A DNA stretch of 64,000 bases from CBDCCT01 sp965214995. GTDB taxonomy: Bacteria > Deinococcota > Deinococci > Deinococcales > Trueperaceae. The number at the start of each line of letters is the position of its first letter. Position 1 is the stretch's first letter. Under the pieces are notes generated by a model. It saw only the letters and a list, made by a program, of their open reading frames with translations, searched no databases and had not been told where the DNA came from. This document shows, piece by piece, positions 17,764 through 26,145 of this stretch. Position numbers and translations under genes: made by a program. The stretch is from the NCBI GenBank assembly GCA_965214995.1, contig CBDCCT010000002.1, positions 4,402,001 to 4,466,000 of the forward strand, read 5' to 3'.

Positions 17764-18635
17764 CTAAACGCTGACAGTCGCCAAGACGGACACGGCAACG
17801 CCAATGAGGATGAACACGACGAGGCTACCCGACCACAAGCGCCCTCGAGTCTCAACGTGTCTCGAGGGCAAGCCCAGCCACCGCACCGCCAGCAGCAAAG
17901 CTCCTAAAGTCCCTATGAGACCCGCCACACCTATCAAAGGCGTTGCAGCTACTTCGAGGTTGCGAAAAGGGTCAATGTCAAATTGGGTAGCGACGACCGC
18001 ATAGATATTCAAGGCCGCGTGAACAAGTACCGCCGCCCAGAACTGTCTCGTTTTGAAAATGAAAAGCCCCAAAATAAACCCCATTGGGAAAGCGTACGCG
18101 GCGTATACAGGTGAACCGTGGACTAGCGCGAACAGCGACGCTGAAAAAAGAACTGCAAACAGGGGCGAGCGAACCTTCGCAAAAGCCCGGAGCGCGACCC
18201 AACGGAAGACATACTCCTGAGAAAAAGGACTTAACAGTCCGGTTGTCAGCAGCGAGAGTGCAAAATCTCGATTAGAAGCTGAAGCTGAAAGATTGACAGC
18301 AATCAACTGTTGCGGCGCAAAAACGCTGAAGAAGGTACCGATGCCTGTTCCTGCAAAGAGAGAAAGCAAAAAACACCAACCATAGTCCCTACGCTGACGC
18401 TTTTGTTCGCGCTCGTCAGGCTGAGAAGCCCGCTGTCGTCTCGCCTCGCCATAAACCAAAGAACGCTCAAAACGAGTAGAACAACCGGCAGGTCTCCCAA
18501 ACCAATGTCTGAAAACATCATGTAACCTGCCATCAGTGTAGAAAGCCAGATGAGTAAAACGCGGTTGGCCTTGAACGCGTCTGGAGGAGGAACATCGGCG
18601 CTGTGGTTAACTGATTCTGCTGCGAATTCGGTCAT
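17764..18635 (-). pseudogene. CPBP-family (CAAX protease-like) membrane protein, frameshifted
   Basis: Starts at ATG 18635 behind GGGGAT. The first frame encodes membrane spans up to GTMVGVFCFLSL; the continuation lies in the next frame (FAGTGIGTFFSVFAPQQL onward) to the stop at 17764. The break coincides with a run of six A (plus strand 18368-18373), and one extra base there restores a ~290-residue protein. CPBP motifs in order: SQEYVFRW (motif 1, where the usual Glu-Glu is Gln-Glu), FALVHGSPVYAAYAF (motif 2) and HAALN (motif 3). The altered first Glu may reduce catalysis. Whether the shift is biological or an assembly slip is unclear. An IS sits immediately upstream. Confidence 0.7.
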
Positions 18636-18726
18636 GATTATCCCCTTTGTGGGTATAGCCACTTAAATTTTAGTCTCTTTCAAAGCAACCCTCCACGCCC
18701 TTTCTCACGCGCACTTCCCTATGTGC

Positions 18727-18734
18727 ATTTACTT
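18727..18734. repeat. Target-site duplication, left copy (8 bp)
   Basis: ATTTACTT, repeated exactly at 19832-19839 immediately outside the other end of the insertion sequence. Confidence 0.8.
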
Positions 18735-18747
18735 GAGGGGTGTGCAA
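18735..18747. repeat. IS left terminal inverted repeat (13 bp)
   Basis: GAGGGGTGTGCAA, a perfect complement of 19819-19831; identity stops abruptly at base 14. Confidence 0.85.
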
Positions 18748-18750
18748 GGT

Positions 18751-19743
18751 TCACCTGATAGCGATGAGGGTGCCTTGGAGCTTGAGGATGTCGAGTTCTA
18801 GCCTACGGTTGAGCCAAGCGAGCAGCAGATAGGCAAAGGTTGCCAGAATCACGAGTGCCCGGACATTGGCAAGCCCTTTCATGTAAAGATATTCGAGGTC
18901 GAACAGTGCTTTGAGCTGACCTTGAAAGGGTTCGACGGTGGTCTTTCTCAACACGAAGGCTTCGCGCACCTCGGGGTCGCTGTAGAGTTCGACACGTTTG
19001 AGCCGGTGGGCTGGGGTAGTGGCTTTGGCCTTGATAGGTGCGACGAGGCTGATGTTGTTCTCGTCGCAAAGCTTATAGAGGCTCTGGTCGTCGAAGCCGC
19101 CGTCACCGAATAGGACTTGTGTGTCTTCAGGGATAGAAGCGGCGAGGTGGTCTTTGAACACGCGAGCATCTTTGAGATTGGCTGGGGCGACCTCTACATC
19201 GCAGGGCAAAGCTGCTTCTGAAGAACCGCTCACCAAACAGTGAACCCGGTAGCCGTAGACCCACTCGCCACAACCGCTTTTGCCCCAGTGAGCATCGGTG
19301 TCGATGTTGCCGCAGCTAGGCAGTTCGCCTTTGTCTCGCTGTTTCTTATGCCAGACATTGCCAGAAGCGCGCATCAGAGACGAGTCAACGCTCATCGCGT
19401 CTACTAAGGTGACACCCTCGGCCACAAAGTCCGCGTGAAGGCTGCGAATCTGTTCGCGCAAGACCGAGGGCAGTTGCTTGAAACGGCGGCTCAAGGTAGT
19501 TCTGTGAGGCGGGGCCGTCAACCCAAACTGGTCCAGCAGTTCCTCTTCGCGCCGCAAAAGCTCAGCAAGCGTTTTGAAGCCTCCGATGCGTTTGACCAGC
19601 ATGTACAAGTAGAGTTTCAGCATACTTCTGGTCGAGTACGCGATGTTACCCGAGTCGGCTTGAAGCTCTAACTCATCCACCATGTTCAGCACGCTCTCTA
19701 AGTCTAGTGTTACCCTATCGTGAGTCTTCGTTTTCTGGTTCAT
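18751..19743 (-). CDS. DDE transposase of the insertion sequence
   Basis: 330-residue RNase H-fold transposase. The N-terminal ~90 residues are a helical DNA-binding region (YSTRSMLKLYLYMLVKRIGG); the catalytic triad is likely D120 (DAMSVDSS), D214 (LFGDGGFDD) and E271 (TTVEPFQGQLKALF). The order and spacing fit the DDE_Tnp_1 group of IS4/IS5-like elements; I cannot place the subgroup from sequence alone, though 8-bp duplications are unusual for IS5 sensu stricto. The stop lies 4 bases inside the left inverted repeat and the frame is intact, so the enzyme is probably functional. Confidence 0.88.
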   Translation of the reverse strand: MNQKTKTHDRVTLDLESVLNMVDELELQADSGNIAYSTRSMLKLYLYMLVKRIGGFKTLAELLRREEELLDQFGLTAPPHRTTLSRRFKQLPSVLREQIRSLHADFVAEGVTLVDAMSVDSSLMRASGNVWHKKQRDKGELPSCGNIDTDAHWGKSGCGEWVYGYRVHCLVSGSSEAALPCDVEVAPANLKDARVFKDHLAASIPEDTQVLFGDGGFDDQSLYKLCDENNISLVAPIKAKATTPAHRLKRVELYSDPEVREAFVLRKTTVEPFQGQLKALFDLEYLYMKGLANVRALVILATFAYLLLAWLNRRLELDILKLQGTLIAIR

Positions 19744-19787
19744 GACAACCCCAGGGTAGCGAAGGCTCTCCTTTTCAGCCGTTCCTT

Positions 19788-19819
19788 TGTATCCTTATTC
19801 GTTAATCTGTATCCTTATT
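19788..19819. repeat. Pair of 12-bp direct repeats inside the IS right end
   Basis: TGTATCCTTATT occurs at 19788-19799 and again at 19808-19819, 20 bases apart, abutting the right inverted repeat. Likely accessory transposase sites or promoter elements of the transposase gene. Confidence 0.6.
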
Positions 19820-19831
19820 TGCACACCCCTC
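19819..19831. repeat. IS right terminal inverted repeat (13 bp)
   Basis: TTGCACACCCCTC, the exact reverse complement of 18735-18747. Confidence 0.85.
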
Positions 19832-19839
19832 ATTTACTT
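19832..19839. repeat. Target-site duplication, right copy (8 bp)
   Basis: ATTTACTT, identical to 18727-18734. Confidence 0.8.
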
Positions 19840-19911
19840 ACGTGATGGTTTTGGTGCAGCAGCGCGCACTTACGACAGTCAATTCTTATCACCTCGAGCC
19901 TCCTACTTTCC

Positions 19912-21630
19912 CTACCGTCTACCTTTGAGCCTTTCTAAAAATACCGAAGCCGTCGGCGCAGTATTCACTACGTCCTCCGGCGTCAACCCCGCCTTGCGCG
20001 CCATCAGCACGCCGTAGCGCACGTCACCGTAGCCGTCGGGGTGATGGGCGTCGGGGTCGATAGAAAAAGTGCAGCCCAGTTCTTTGGCCCGCACCACCCA
20101 GCGCCAGTCTAAGTCCAAGCGGCGCGTGTTGGCGTTGATTTCGACCACCGTGCCCGCTTCCGCGCAGGCCGACAGCACCGCCTCCAAATCCACCGCGTAG
20201 GAGGGACGGCGCAGCAGGAGGCGTCCGGTGGGATGCGCCAGGATGCTCGAGAAAGGTTGCCGCACCGCCCGCACGATGCGCGCGGTTTGCTCGGCCTCGC
20301 TCAGGGTAAAGTTCTGGTGAACGCTCACCACCGCGTAGTCGAGAACCGCCAGCACCTCGTCCGGGTAATCGAGCGAGCCGTCGCTCAGGATGTCCACCTC
20401 GAGCCCGTGCAACACCTCGAAGTCGCTGCCCTCCTCACGCAACTCCTCACGCACCGCCGCCACTTCCTCCGCCTGTCTAAAAACCCGCTCGATACTCAAG
20501 CCCCCCGCGTAGTAGGAGCTTCTCGAGTGGTCGGCCATCGCCAGGTAGCGGTAGCCCAGGGCGCGCGCCGCCGCGACCATCTCGCGCAGACTTGCAACGC
20601 CGTCGGACCAGCTCGAGTGGTTGTGGACCACGCCCTTCATGTCGGCTAGGGTGATGAGGTTGTCGACCCGCGCGGGCCGCGCCGCCTCGCGGCGTTCGGG
20701 CGGGGTGTAGGGAAGCCCCAACATCGCAAACAGGTCAGTTTCGTCGGGCGTAGGGAGCCGCTTGTCGTCTCTAAAAAGCCCGTTCTCACGCAGGTCGAAG
20801 CCTCTCTCGGAAGCGCGCGCCACCAGCCCCTCGCGGTAGGCGTCGCCGCCCGTCCGCAGCGCGAGAACCGCGCCCACGTTCTCCTCATCAGTCACGGTAA
20901 GGCGTACTCGCCGCGCCTCGAGCCGCGCGTCCACGACTTCGCCCTCGACCGTCACCTCGTGGACGAGCGGTTCTATGGCCGCCGCTACTTCACCAGCGGG
21001 AGCGCCCTCAACGACAAGCTCTAAAACCCCCACCGTCTCGAGCCCCCGCCGCAAATCGCCCGCCGTCAGCACGCGCGCGTCGGGCAGAGCGATGGCGAGA
21101 GCTTCCGCCAGCACCTCCGCGTAACGCTCGGCTACGTCTAGGCGATAACGCTGCATCGCGGCCAGGGCAAAGCGCGCGCCCTCGGCTAAGCTCGCCGCGC
21201 TCTTTTTGCCAAAGCCCTTGAGAGACGCGACCCGCCCGTCTTCTGCGGCCTCTAACAGCCCCTCCAAATCCTCAATCCCGTTCTCCCACAAAACCGCGAT
21301 TTTTTTTGCACCCAACCCCGACACGACAAAAAGCCGCCGCACCCCCTCGGGCACGCGCGCGTAAAGCTCGTCCAACAGGGGCAAATGCTCATGCTCTTTG
21401 AGCGCGTAGAGTTCCCCCGCCAGGCCTCGCCCCACCCCGCGAATCTCGGTGAGGCGCTCCTCGTCGAAAAGCGTTTCGATGGGCCCCTCGAACGCGTCCA
21501 CCGCGCGCGCCGCGTTGCCGTAGGCCCTGGCGCGGAAGGGGTCGTCGTTCAAGACCTCGAGCAGATTCGCTGCCTCTTTGAGCCCGGCGACGAGCGTTTT
21601 CTTGGTTATTGTCTTCGTGCTTACCGTCAT
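19912..21630 (-). CDS. polX: PolX-family protein with PHP nuclease domain; polymerase site degenerate
   Basis: 572 residues with the bacterial PolX layout: helix-hairpin-helix 8-kDa domain (LTEIRGVGRGLAGELYALKE; LKGFGKKSAASL), palm/thumb region to ~310, and PHP domain from ~330. PHP metal ligands are intact: VVHNHSSWSDG (336-344), MADHS, HGLEVDIL, ILAHPTGRLL, SIDPDAH. The palm is not: where PolX normally has GSxRRGxETVGDxD, this has GDLRRGLETVGVLELVV, so both catalytic Asp are gone (V202, E204), and the third Asp position reads RVRLTV. I infer a PHP-type exonuclease or structural repair protein without gap-filling synthesis. TAAAAT lies 6 bases before the ATG. Confidence 0.88.
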   Translation of the reverse strand: MTVSTKTITKKTLVAGLKEAANLLEVLNDDPFRARAYGNAARAVDAFEGPIETLFDEERLTEIRGVGRGLAGELYALKEHEHLPLLDELYARVPEGVRRLFVVSGLGAKKIAVLWENGIEDLEGLLEAAEDGRVASLKGFGKKSAASLAEGARFALAAMQRYRLDVAERYAEVLAEALAIALPDARVLTAGDLRRGLETVGVLELVVEGAPAGEVAAAIEPLVHEVTVEGEVVDARLEARRVRLTVTDEENVGAVLALRTGGDAYREGLVARASERGFDLRENGLFRDDKRLPTPDETDLFAMLGLPYTPPERREAARPARVDNLITLADMKGVVHNHSSWSDGVASLREMVAAARALGYRYLAMADHSRSSYYAGGLSIERVFRQAEEVAAVREELREEGSDFEVLHGLEVDILSDGSLDYPDEVLAVLDYAVVSVHQNFTLSEAEQTARIVRAVRQPFSSILAHPTGRLLLRRPSYAVDLEAVLSACAEAGTVVEINANTRRLDLDWRWVVRAKELGCTFSIDPDAHHPDGYGDVRYGVLMARKAGLTPEDVVNTAPTASVFLERLKGRR

Positions 21631-21636
21631 GGGGCT

Positions 21637-21642
21637 ATTTTA
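21637..21642 (-). promoter_or_regulatory. Leaderless-type -10 box for polX
   Basis: Minus-strand TAAAAT ends 6 bases before the ATG at 21630. Confidence 0.5.
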
Positions 21643-21728
21643 CGGGAGGTAACGCGCAGCGAAAGAAAGCTGGATGTGGAGTTTACAAAATGCGAAGCAG
21701 CTCGGTAGCTCTTTGGGGCGCGATTGGC

Positions 21729-21734
21729 TACACT
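21729..21734 (+). promoter_or_regulatory. Leaderless-type -10 box for the 157-aa exported protein
   Basis: TACACT ends 5 bases before ATG 21740; divergent from the polX box ~90 bases away. Confidence 0.45.
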
Positions 21735-21739
21735 GGGAC

Positions 21740-22213
21740 ATGCGACCCCTTCTTTTGGTTCTTCTTTTCGCGCTTCTCGGTTTTGGTCAGAGTCAGTCGT
21801 TGTGGGTGGAAACGGGACTTGCCTACAAAGAAACGACTTCGGGCGACTACGCAAACGCCATAGAGTTCGGCGTCCGCGGCGTCTACCCCCTTAGCGAGAC
21901 CGCGGGGCTTTACGCCGCCGCCGCGTACAGCCGCAACGGCTTTGTGGGGGACGTGGGGAGTTGGTTTTCGTTCGCGCCGGGGCTCGAGGACCCTTTAGGC
22001 CTCCAGGCGCACGTGGGCGCCGGGCTCACCTATGTGAGCGGCGTGGGCGGCGCAGGGGGCGGTGTGGGCCTGGCGCTGAGCGGCGCGCTGAGTTACGAAC
22101 TCAGGCGGGGGTTGGCCGCCACGCTTGTCTACACGCACCGCCCGCTGCTACAGGGCAATTTGAGGCTGTCGCAGGCGTTTGATGTGTCGGTTGGGGTCAA
22201 ACTGGACCTGTAA
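21740..22213 (+). CDS. Exported beta-rich protein, possible small outer-membrane barrel
   Basis: Not matched to a named family. Signal peptide MRPLLLVLLFALLGFGQSQS, then ~135 residues of alternating polar/hydrophobic strands with Gly, Tyr and Trp (SLWVETGLAYKETTSGDY, GLQAHVGAGLTYVSGVGG, SYELRRGLAATLVYTHRPLL), ending DVSVGVKLDL. That pattern resembles an 8-stranded outer-membrane barrel or a YadA/porin-like fragment. A longer in-frame reading from 21674 is less likely because ATG 21740 starts exactly at the signal peptide and has a TACACT box 5 bases upstream. Transcribed divergently from polX. Confidence 0.65.
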   Translation: MRPLLLVLLFALLGFGQSQSLWVETGLAYKETTSGDYANAIEFGVRGVYPLSETAGLYAAAAYSRNGFVGDVGSWFSFAPGLEDPLGLQAHVGAGLTYVSGVGGAGGGVGLALSGALSYELRRGLAATLVYTHRPLLQGNLRLSQAFDVSVGVKLDL

Positions 22214-22296
22214 GAACGCGTGTTTCCCACCCTCGAGCCTCGCGGCAACTGAGAACTCGCCCGAACCTTTACGCTCTGGCCCCAGGCTTCTAGCCG

Positions 22297-22974
22297 TCAA
22301 GCGCCCGGACGCTCTGGGTGAACGTCGCGGCTCCCGGGCCGGGTAGCGCGCGCCACCAGCACGAGCGCGGCGGCCACCACGACAAACCCAACAAGCACGC
22401 CCAGCGCGTTAAGAAACGCCGCGCCGTAACCGAGCACGCTCACGTCGATGAAGTAGTACGGGTAGAGCCCGGTCAGCGCCCCCCGGATGAGGACGTACAC
22501 CATGTAACCGAGCGGATACAGCAGCCACCTGGGGATGTCGGCGAAGCGGAGCCCGCCTTTGGGCACCGCGAGACCCCAGTAGAGCAAGAAGAGCATGGGC
22601 ACCGCGTAGTGGAGCGCCGCGTCGGCGACGAGGTTCCAACCCTGCGGGTCCCAAATTCGCCGCAGCAGGAAAAAGTAGGCGAGGCCGACCACGGTGATGG
22701 CGGTTCCTACGGCTGTGGCGACGCCGGGCCGCGCGAAAAACCTGCCGAGCGTGCCCTTCGGTGCCGCGAGCGGGACGGAGAGCGTGAGCGCGACGAGGAT
22801 GTTGGTCAGAATCGTGAAGTAGCTCAAATAAACGACGATGCCCCCCAAAAATCCCCGACCGTTGGCGACGGCCAGTTGGAGCGAGAGGACGAGCTGCAAG
22901 ATGACCGCGGCCCAGGCAACGAGCGCGGCGACGAAGGTAAAGGCGCGGAGGCCGGGCGAAGGGGGAGCGCTCAT
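22297..22974 (-). CDS. Pr6Pr family membrane protein
   Basis: 225-residue integral membrane protein with six predicted spans, beginning AFTFVAALVAWAAVILQLVL. The pattern YLSYFTILTNILVALTLS, ALHYAVPMLFLLYW and GALTGLYPYYFIDV is that of the Pr6Pr (FAR-17a/AIG1-like) family, whose function in bacteria is not established. The start ATGA overlaps the stop of the META/MliC fusion gene, so the two are one transcription unit. An envelope role is the most that context allows. Confidence 0.8.
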   Translation of the reverse strand: MSAPPSPGLRAFTFVAALVAWAAVILQLVLSLQLAVANGRGFLGGIVVYLSYFTILTNILVALTLSVPLAAPKGTLGRFFARPGVATAVGTAITVVGLAYFFLLRRIWDPQGWNLVADAALHYAVPMLFLLYWGLAVPKGGLRFADIPRWLLYPLGYMVYVLIRGALTGLYPYYFIDVSVLGYGAAFLNALGVLVGFVVVAAALVLVARATRPGSRDVHPERPGA

Positions 22975-24374
22975 CGCTCGAGCCTCCGGCCACAGCCCTG
23001 AAACGTGTCGCCACCAAGCGTTACGGTGACCGTCACCTCATAAGTGAAGCCGTTCATGGCGTCGGTACAGGTCGTCTCGTCGAGGCTGACGCGCAGGTCG
23101 TAGGCCCCGCCGACCGCGTGATACGTCGTGATGCCCGTGGCCTCGTCGGTCTCCGGGGCTGAGGCGGGGACGACCACCTCCTGCTCGCCGACGTCGTAAA
23201 AGCGCAGGTTCTCTTCGGTGAGCTCGAGCCGCCAGAACGGCTCGGTCCCGGTCGCGCGGAAAACCACCTCGCCCCCCTCCTCTTCCGCTCGCTCGACACA
23301 ACCCTCGAACGTTTGGCTGCCGACCTGCAGGAGCGCCTCGTCGCCCTTGTTCCAAAGCACGACGCCCCCCTCCTCGAACCGCGCGCCGGAGGCGGCCCGC
23401 ACCTGGGGTAAGACAAGACTGCGCCTCCCAAAGCGCTCGGGCAAAGTGATCCCGACCTCGCCGGGGCCGGTCTTGACGGTGAAGGTGAACACCGCCCCGT
23501 CGGGAGGTGTGCAGGTAAACTCGAAGGTTTGGCCCGACTCGAGAGGCGGCATCCCGCCGGTAGGGTCGCTCACGCGCCGCACGAGGATGTCAACCGCGTC
23601 GCCGGGCGCGCCCCCCGTAAGGACCGGATAGGCGGTGTCGCTGGTCCAGAGGAGGCCGCCCGCGCCGTCACGAATCTCGGCCCGGACGGTGTAACGGTGA
23701 CGCGGGTCAATCTGCGCGGGGTCGTACCCCAACTCGAACGGTATCGGCACATTCTCGCCCGAGGTGGTGAGGGTCCAAGTGGCGAGGACCTCTGCCGGTG
23801 CGTCGGCTCGAGACACGTCCTGCAACGTTACCCGCACCACGCTCCCCGGCAGCAGCGCGACGCGCTCGCGGTAGGTCACTGTACCTGTCAACCGGCCCGT
23901 CAAGCGGCCCGACATCTCTCCCCCGCTCGTTCCCCCGCCCGTTGCGCCTGCGGAGGAAACCGGCGTGAAATACATCGTGCCCGGCGCGACCACGGGGTAA
24001 AGCACCAGACTCTCACCGTCAAAGGCGTACGAGCTGCTGCTCACTACTTGCTCGAGAAACGCCCCCTCAAGCGACCCCGGCGGGCAAGCGGCGCGCGTCA
24101 TGGCGGACGCGCCGATGCGCAGCCCGTTCTCGCCAAACGTCTCATAGCTCGCCCGGCCCCGGTTGCAGTCGGCTTGAATGGCGATGTGGCCGCCCGATAA
24201 AAACTCGATGGTGTAGTCTGAAGAATCTGTAAGCTCCTCGGTCTGCCACTGCCACACGGTGCCCAGCAGCGGCTCGGGCTGCGGCTCGGACGGGACCTCA
24301 GCCCCTGCGAGCCCCCGCTGACCCTGCAAAGCCACCACCAGCGCGAGAATAAGACCATACCTGACTGCCTCCAC
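22971..24374 (-). CDS. Four-domain exported protein: META/HslJ - YbaY - MliC - COG3650
   Basis: GTG 24374 is the start: AAGGAGG lies 6 bases upstream and a signal peptide (YGLILALVVALQGQRGLAG) follows, giving 467 residues. Domains: META/HslJ (37-138; ADCNRGRASYE, TRAACP), a short Gly/Thr linker (141-160), YbaY-like (163-268; GTVTYRERVALLPGSVVRV), MliC-type lysozyme-inhibitor fold (284-362; Cys288, ASGARF, KGDEALL, Cys359), and a COG3650-like domain (370-467; FRATGTEPFWRLELTEENLR) with Cys436/Cys461. Each is usually a separate periplasmic lipoprotein or protein; here they are fused. No lipobox is seen. Likely role: envelope stress or lysozyme resistance, by inference from MliC. Confidence 0.82.
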   Translation of the reverse strand: MEAVRYGLILALVVALQGQRGLAGAEVPSEPQPEPLLGTVWQWQTEELTDSSDYTIEFLSGGHIAIQADCNRGRASYETFGENGLRIGASAMTRAACPPGSLEGAFLEQVVSSSSYAFDGESLVLYPVVAPGTMYFTPVSSAGATGGGTSGGEMSGRLTGRLTGTVTYRERVALLPGSVVRVTLQDVSRADAPAEVLATWTLTTSGENVPIPFELGYDPAQIDPRHRYTVRAEIRDGAGGLLWTSDTAYPVLTGGAPGDAVDILVRRVSDPTGGMPPLESGQTFEFTCTPPDGAVFTFTVKTGPGEVGITLPERFGRRSLVLPQVRAASGARFEEGGVVLWNKGDEALLQVGSQTFEGCVERAEEEGGEVVFRATGTEPFWRLELTEENLRFYDVGEQEVVVPASAPETDEATGITTYHAVGGAYDLRVSLDETTCTDAMNGFTYEVTVTVTLGGDTFQGCGRRLER

Positions 24375-24438
24375 GACCTGCCTCCTTGCCCAACGGCGCG
24401 CCAACCACAAGCAAGACATGCTCGTGCAGCCGGGGCCG

Positions 24439-25164
24439 TTACGGCACCATTCTAAACGAAAGGTGTGTCGAGGGCTGCGTGGCGACCCTGTTGACCGCGC
24501 GCACCGCCTCAGCCGCCGGACTCCACGCGAACCAGCCCGGGAAAGCACGTTCCAAAGCGGGTAGTGCGCTCACCTCTATGCCCCCCTCCTCTACAGCACC
24601 TGCGAACGGCACTTTTCCGAGCCATACCCGGTAAAACACCGCCAGGTCGGCCTCGACCCACACGTCAACGTCGAAGTCGGGCGGGTCAAAGCACACCGAC
24701 ACGTCTTGCCGCTCTAGCACGAGCCAGTAGCTCCTCTCATCCCCGCGGAAGTCGAACTGCACCACCACACGCTCCGGCGGTAGGGCGTCTCTGCAAACGC
24801 GCCGCCGCAGCCACCACATGAGCAAAATCGGGTCGAGTTCGTCCGGCATGGGCTGCTCCAGCGCCCAGTTCGCGCCCCAGACCATGAGCGACTCGACCAC
24901 GGGCAGGAGCGCCTCACCGGCTTCCGTCAGGCGGTATTCGGTCTGGTGGCCGCCGTCATCGACGATGCGCTCGAGCACCCCCGCCGCCTCGAGCTGACGG
25001 AGCCGCTTGGCGAGCAGGCCCCGCGACAGCTTCGGCAGGCCCCTGGACAGTTCGTTGAAGTGGTTGACGTCGTGCAGGAGGTCGCGCACGATGAGAAGCG
25101 TCCAGCGTTCGCCGAGAATCTCCACCGCCCGCACCACCGGGCAAAATTGGCCGTACTTCGTCAT
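24439..25164 (-). CDS. HxlR-family transcriptional regulator with C-terminal SCP2-like domain
   Basis: N-terminal winged helix of the HxlR type: CPVVRAVEILGERWTLLIVRDL with the family Cys at residue 8, then FNELSRGLPKLSRGLLAKRL and LERIVDDGGHQTEYRLTEAG. Residues ~115-241 add an SCP2/sterol-carrier-like domain (VCFDPPDFDVDVWVEADLAV), a frequent fusion in high-GC bacteria that may sense a hydrophobic ligand. Cys8 could respond to oxidants or electrophiles. GAGGTGA sits 4 bases before ATG 25164. It is divergent from the 25368 gene, the obvious candidate target. Confidence 0.85.
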   Translation of the reverse strand: MTKYGQFCPVVRAVEILGERWTLLIVRDLLHDVNHFNELSRGLPKLSRGLLAKRLRQLEAAGVLERIVDDGGHQTEYRLTEAGEALLPVVESLMVWGANWALEQPMPDELDPILLMWWLRRRVCRDALPPERVVVQFDFRGDERSYWLVLERQDVSVCFDPPDFDVDVWVEADLAVFYRVWLGKVPFAGAVEEGGIEVSALPALERAFPGWFAWSPAAEAVRAVNRVATQPSTHLSFRMVP

Positions 25165-25367
25165 GATTCACCTCGTCACCCTCACCATAGCGCATGGGCG
25201 CGCGCAGCACCAGTTCATTTCCTGAACTAGCCGCGCGAGGGGTGCTCCGCTACGGTGTCCCAAGGGAGGTAAGGAAACATGGATAGGCTTCCAACCCGAA
25301 TGTAAAACCCGAACGAAGGCACAGTCCCATCACCCCAAACGCATTCAAGAAGGGAACAGCAGACAAA

Positions 25368-26072
25368 ATGAGCGTAAAAAGAGACAGAACCACCCTCTTC
25401 AGCTTTTTGACCGTCTTGAGCTTTCTGTTCATAGCTTGCGCGTCGGTCGCGCAGCCGGGGCCGGTCATGAACTTGGACGTCGAAGCCGTGATGCTGCGCG
25501 TCGCCGACGCGGAGGGGGAGCCCCTTGACCCGCAGAGCGACCCGGACACGCTGGTTTACACCTCGGAAGCGTTCGAGCATAAACCCGTCACGGCCCCCGA
25601 CGGTCACCAGCTCACCCTGGCGGAATTTACCGCCCCCAAAGGGCGGGCGACGGTGACTTGTGCCGAAGGGGGGACCAGGGCGGAGCTCGAGCTGCGCGGC
25701 CTCGTCCCCGACGGGACCTACACCCTCTGGAGCGTGTTCTTTGGGGAACCCGGCTTTGACGGCACGATGGGCAACCTCCTCGGCGGCGGCGCGTTCGGCC
25801 CTTTTGAGGAGGAGCAAAACGCCTTTGTCGCCTCCCGTACGGGCGAAGCCAACATCACCGTGCTGCAAGAGGGCGGCGAAACCTCGTTTATCCCTTACGA
25901 GGCGGCTGCTTGCCTCCTAAACGAGTTCGAGCTGCACATCGTCGGCGACTACCACATCGACGGCGAGACGCACGGCGCGGTGCCGGGGCCCAAAGGCAGC
26001 GAGGCGTGGCAGTTCGCCTTTGTCTTTAAAGAGGGTCGACCCGTCACGCTGGCAGATGCAGGCGCACAGTAA
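25368..26072 (+). CDS. Exported protein of unknown function (possible lipoprotein)
   Basis: 234 residues; hydrophobic N-terminus LFSFLTVLSFLFIACASVAQ could be cleaved by signal peptidase I after ASVA or lipidated at Cys24, although F-I-A-C is a weak lipobox. The mature part is beta-rich and acidic (TAPKGRATVTCAEGGTRAEL, LVPDGTYTLWSVFFGEPG), followed by ELHIVGDYHIDGETHG. It resembles exported proteins of uncharacterised type with a CHRD/cupredoxin-like feel, but no family can be named. It is divergent from an HxlR regulator and followed after 73 bases by an acyl-CoA dehydrogenase-like gene. Confidence 0.65.
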   Translation: MSVKRDRTTLFSFLTVLSFLFIACASVAQPGPVMNLDVEAVMLRVADAEGEPLDPQSDPDTLVYTSEAFEHKPVTAPDGHQLTLAEFTAPKGRATVTCAEGGTRAELELRGLVPDGTYTLWSVFFGEPGFDGTMGNLLGGGAFGPFEEEQNAFVASRTGEANITVLQEGGETSFIPYEAAACLLNEFELHIVGDYHIDGETHGAVPGPKGSEAWQFAFVFKEGRPVTLADAGAQ

Positions 26073-26145
26073 GACGGAACCGTCAAAAAGGCGGAGGGAG
26101 CTTTGCTCTCCGCCCCCATCTCTCAAGCTGGACGGAGGAGAAACC

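Larger units (their letters stand above)
18735..19831 (-). mobile_element. Complete insertion sequence, IS4/IS5-superfamily type (1097 bp)
   Basis: Bounded by 13-bp perfect terminal inverted repeats GAGGGGTGTGCAA (18735-18747, and its complement at 19819-19831) and flanked by an 8-bp direct duplication of ATTTACTT. It carries one transposase gene reading leftward that fills most of the element. The perfect ends, exact duplication and uninterrupted gene suggest a recent, possibly active copy. It landed in the gap between the CPBP gene and polX without breaking either. Just inside the right end two 12-bp direct repeats may bind transposase. Confidence 0.85.
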
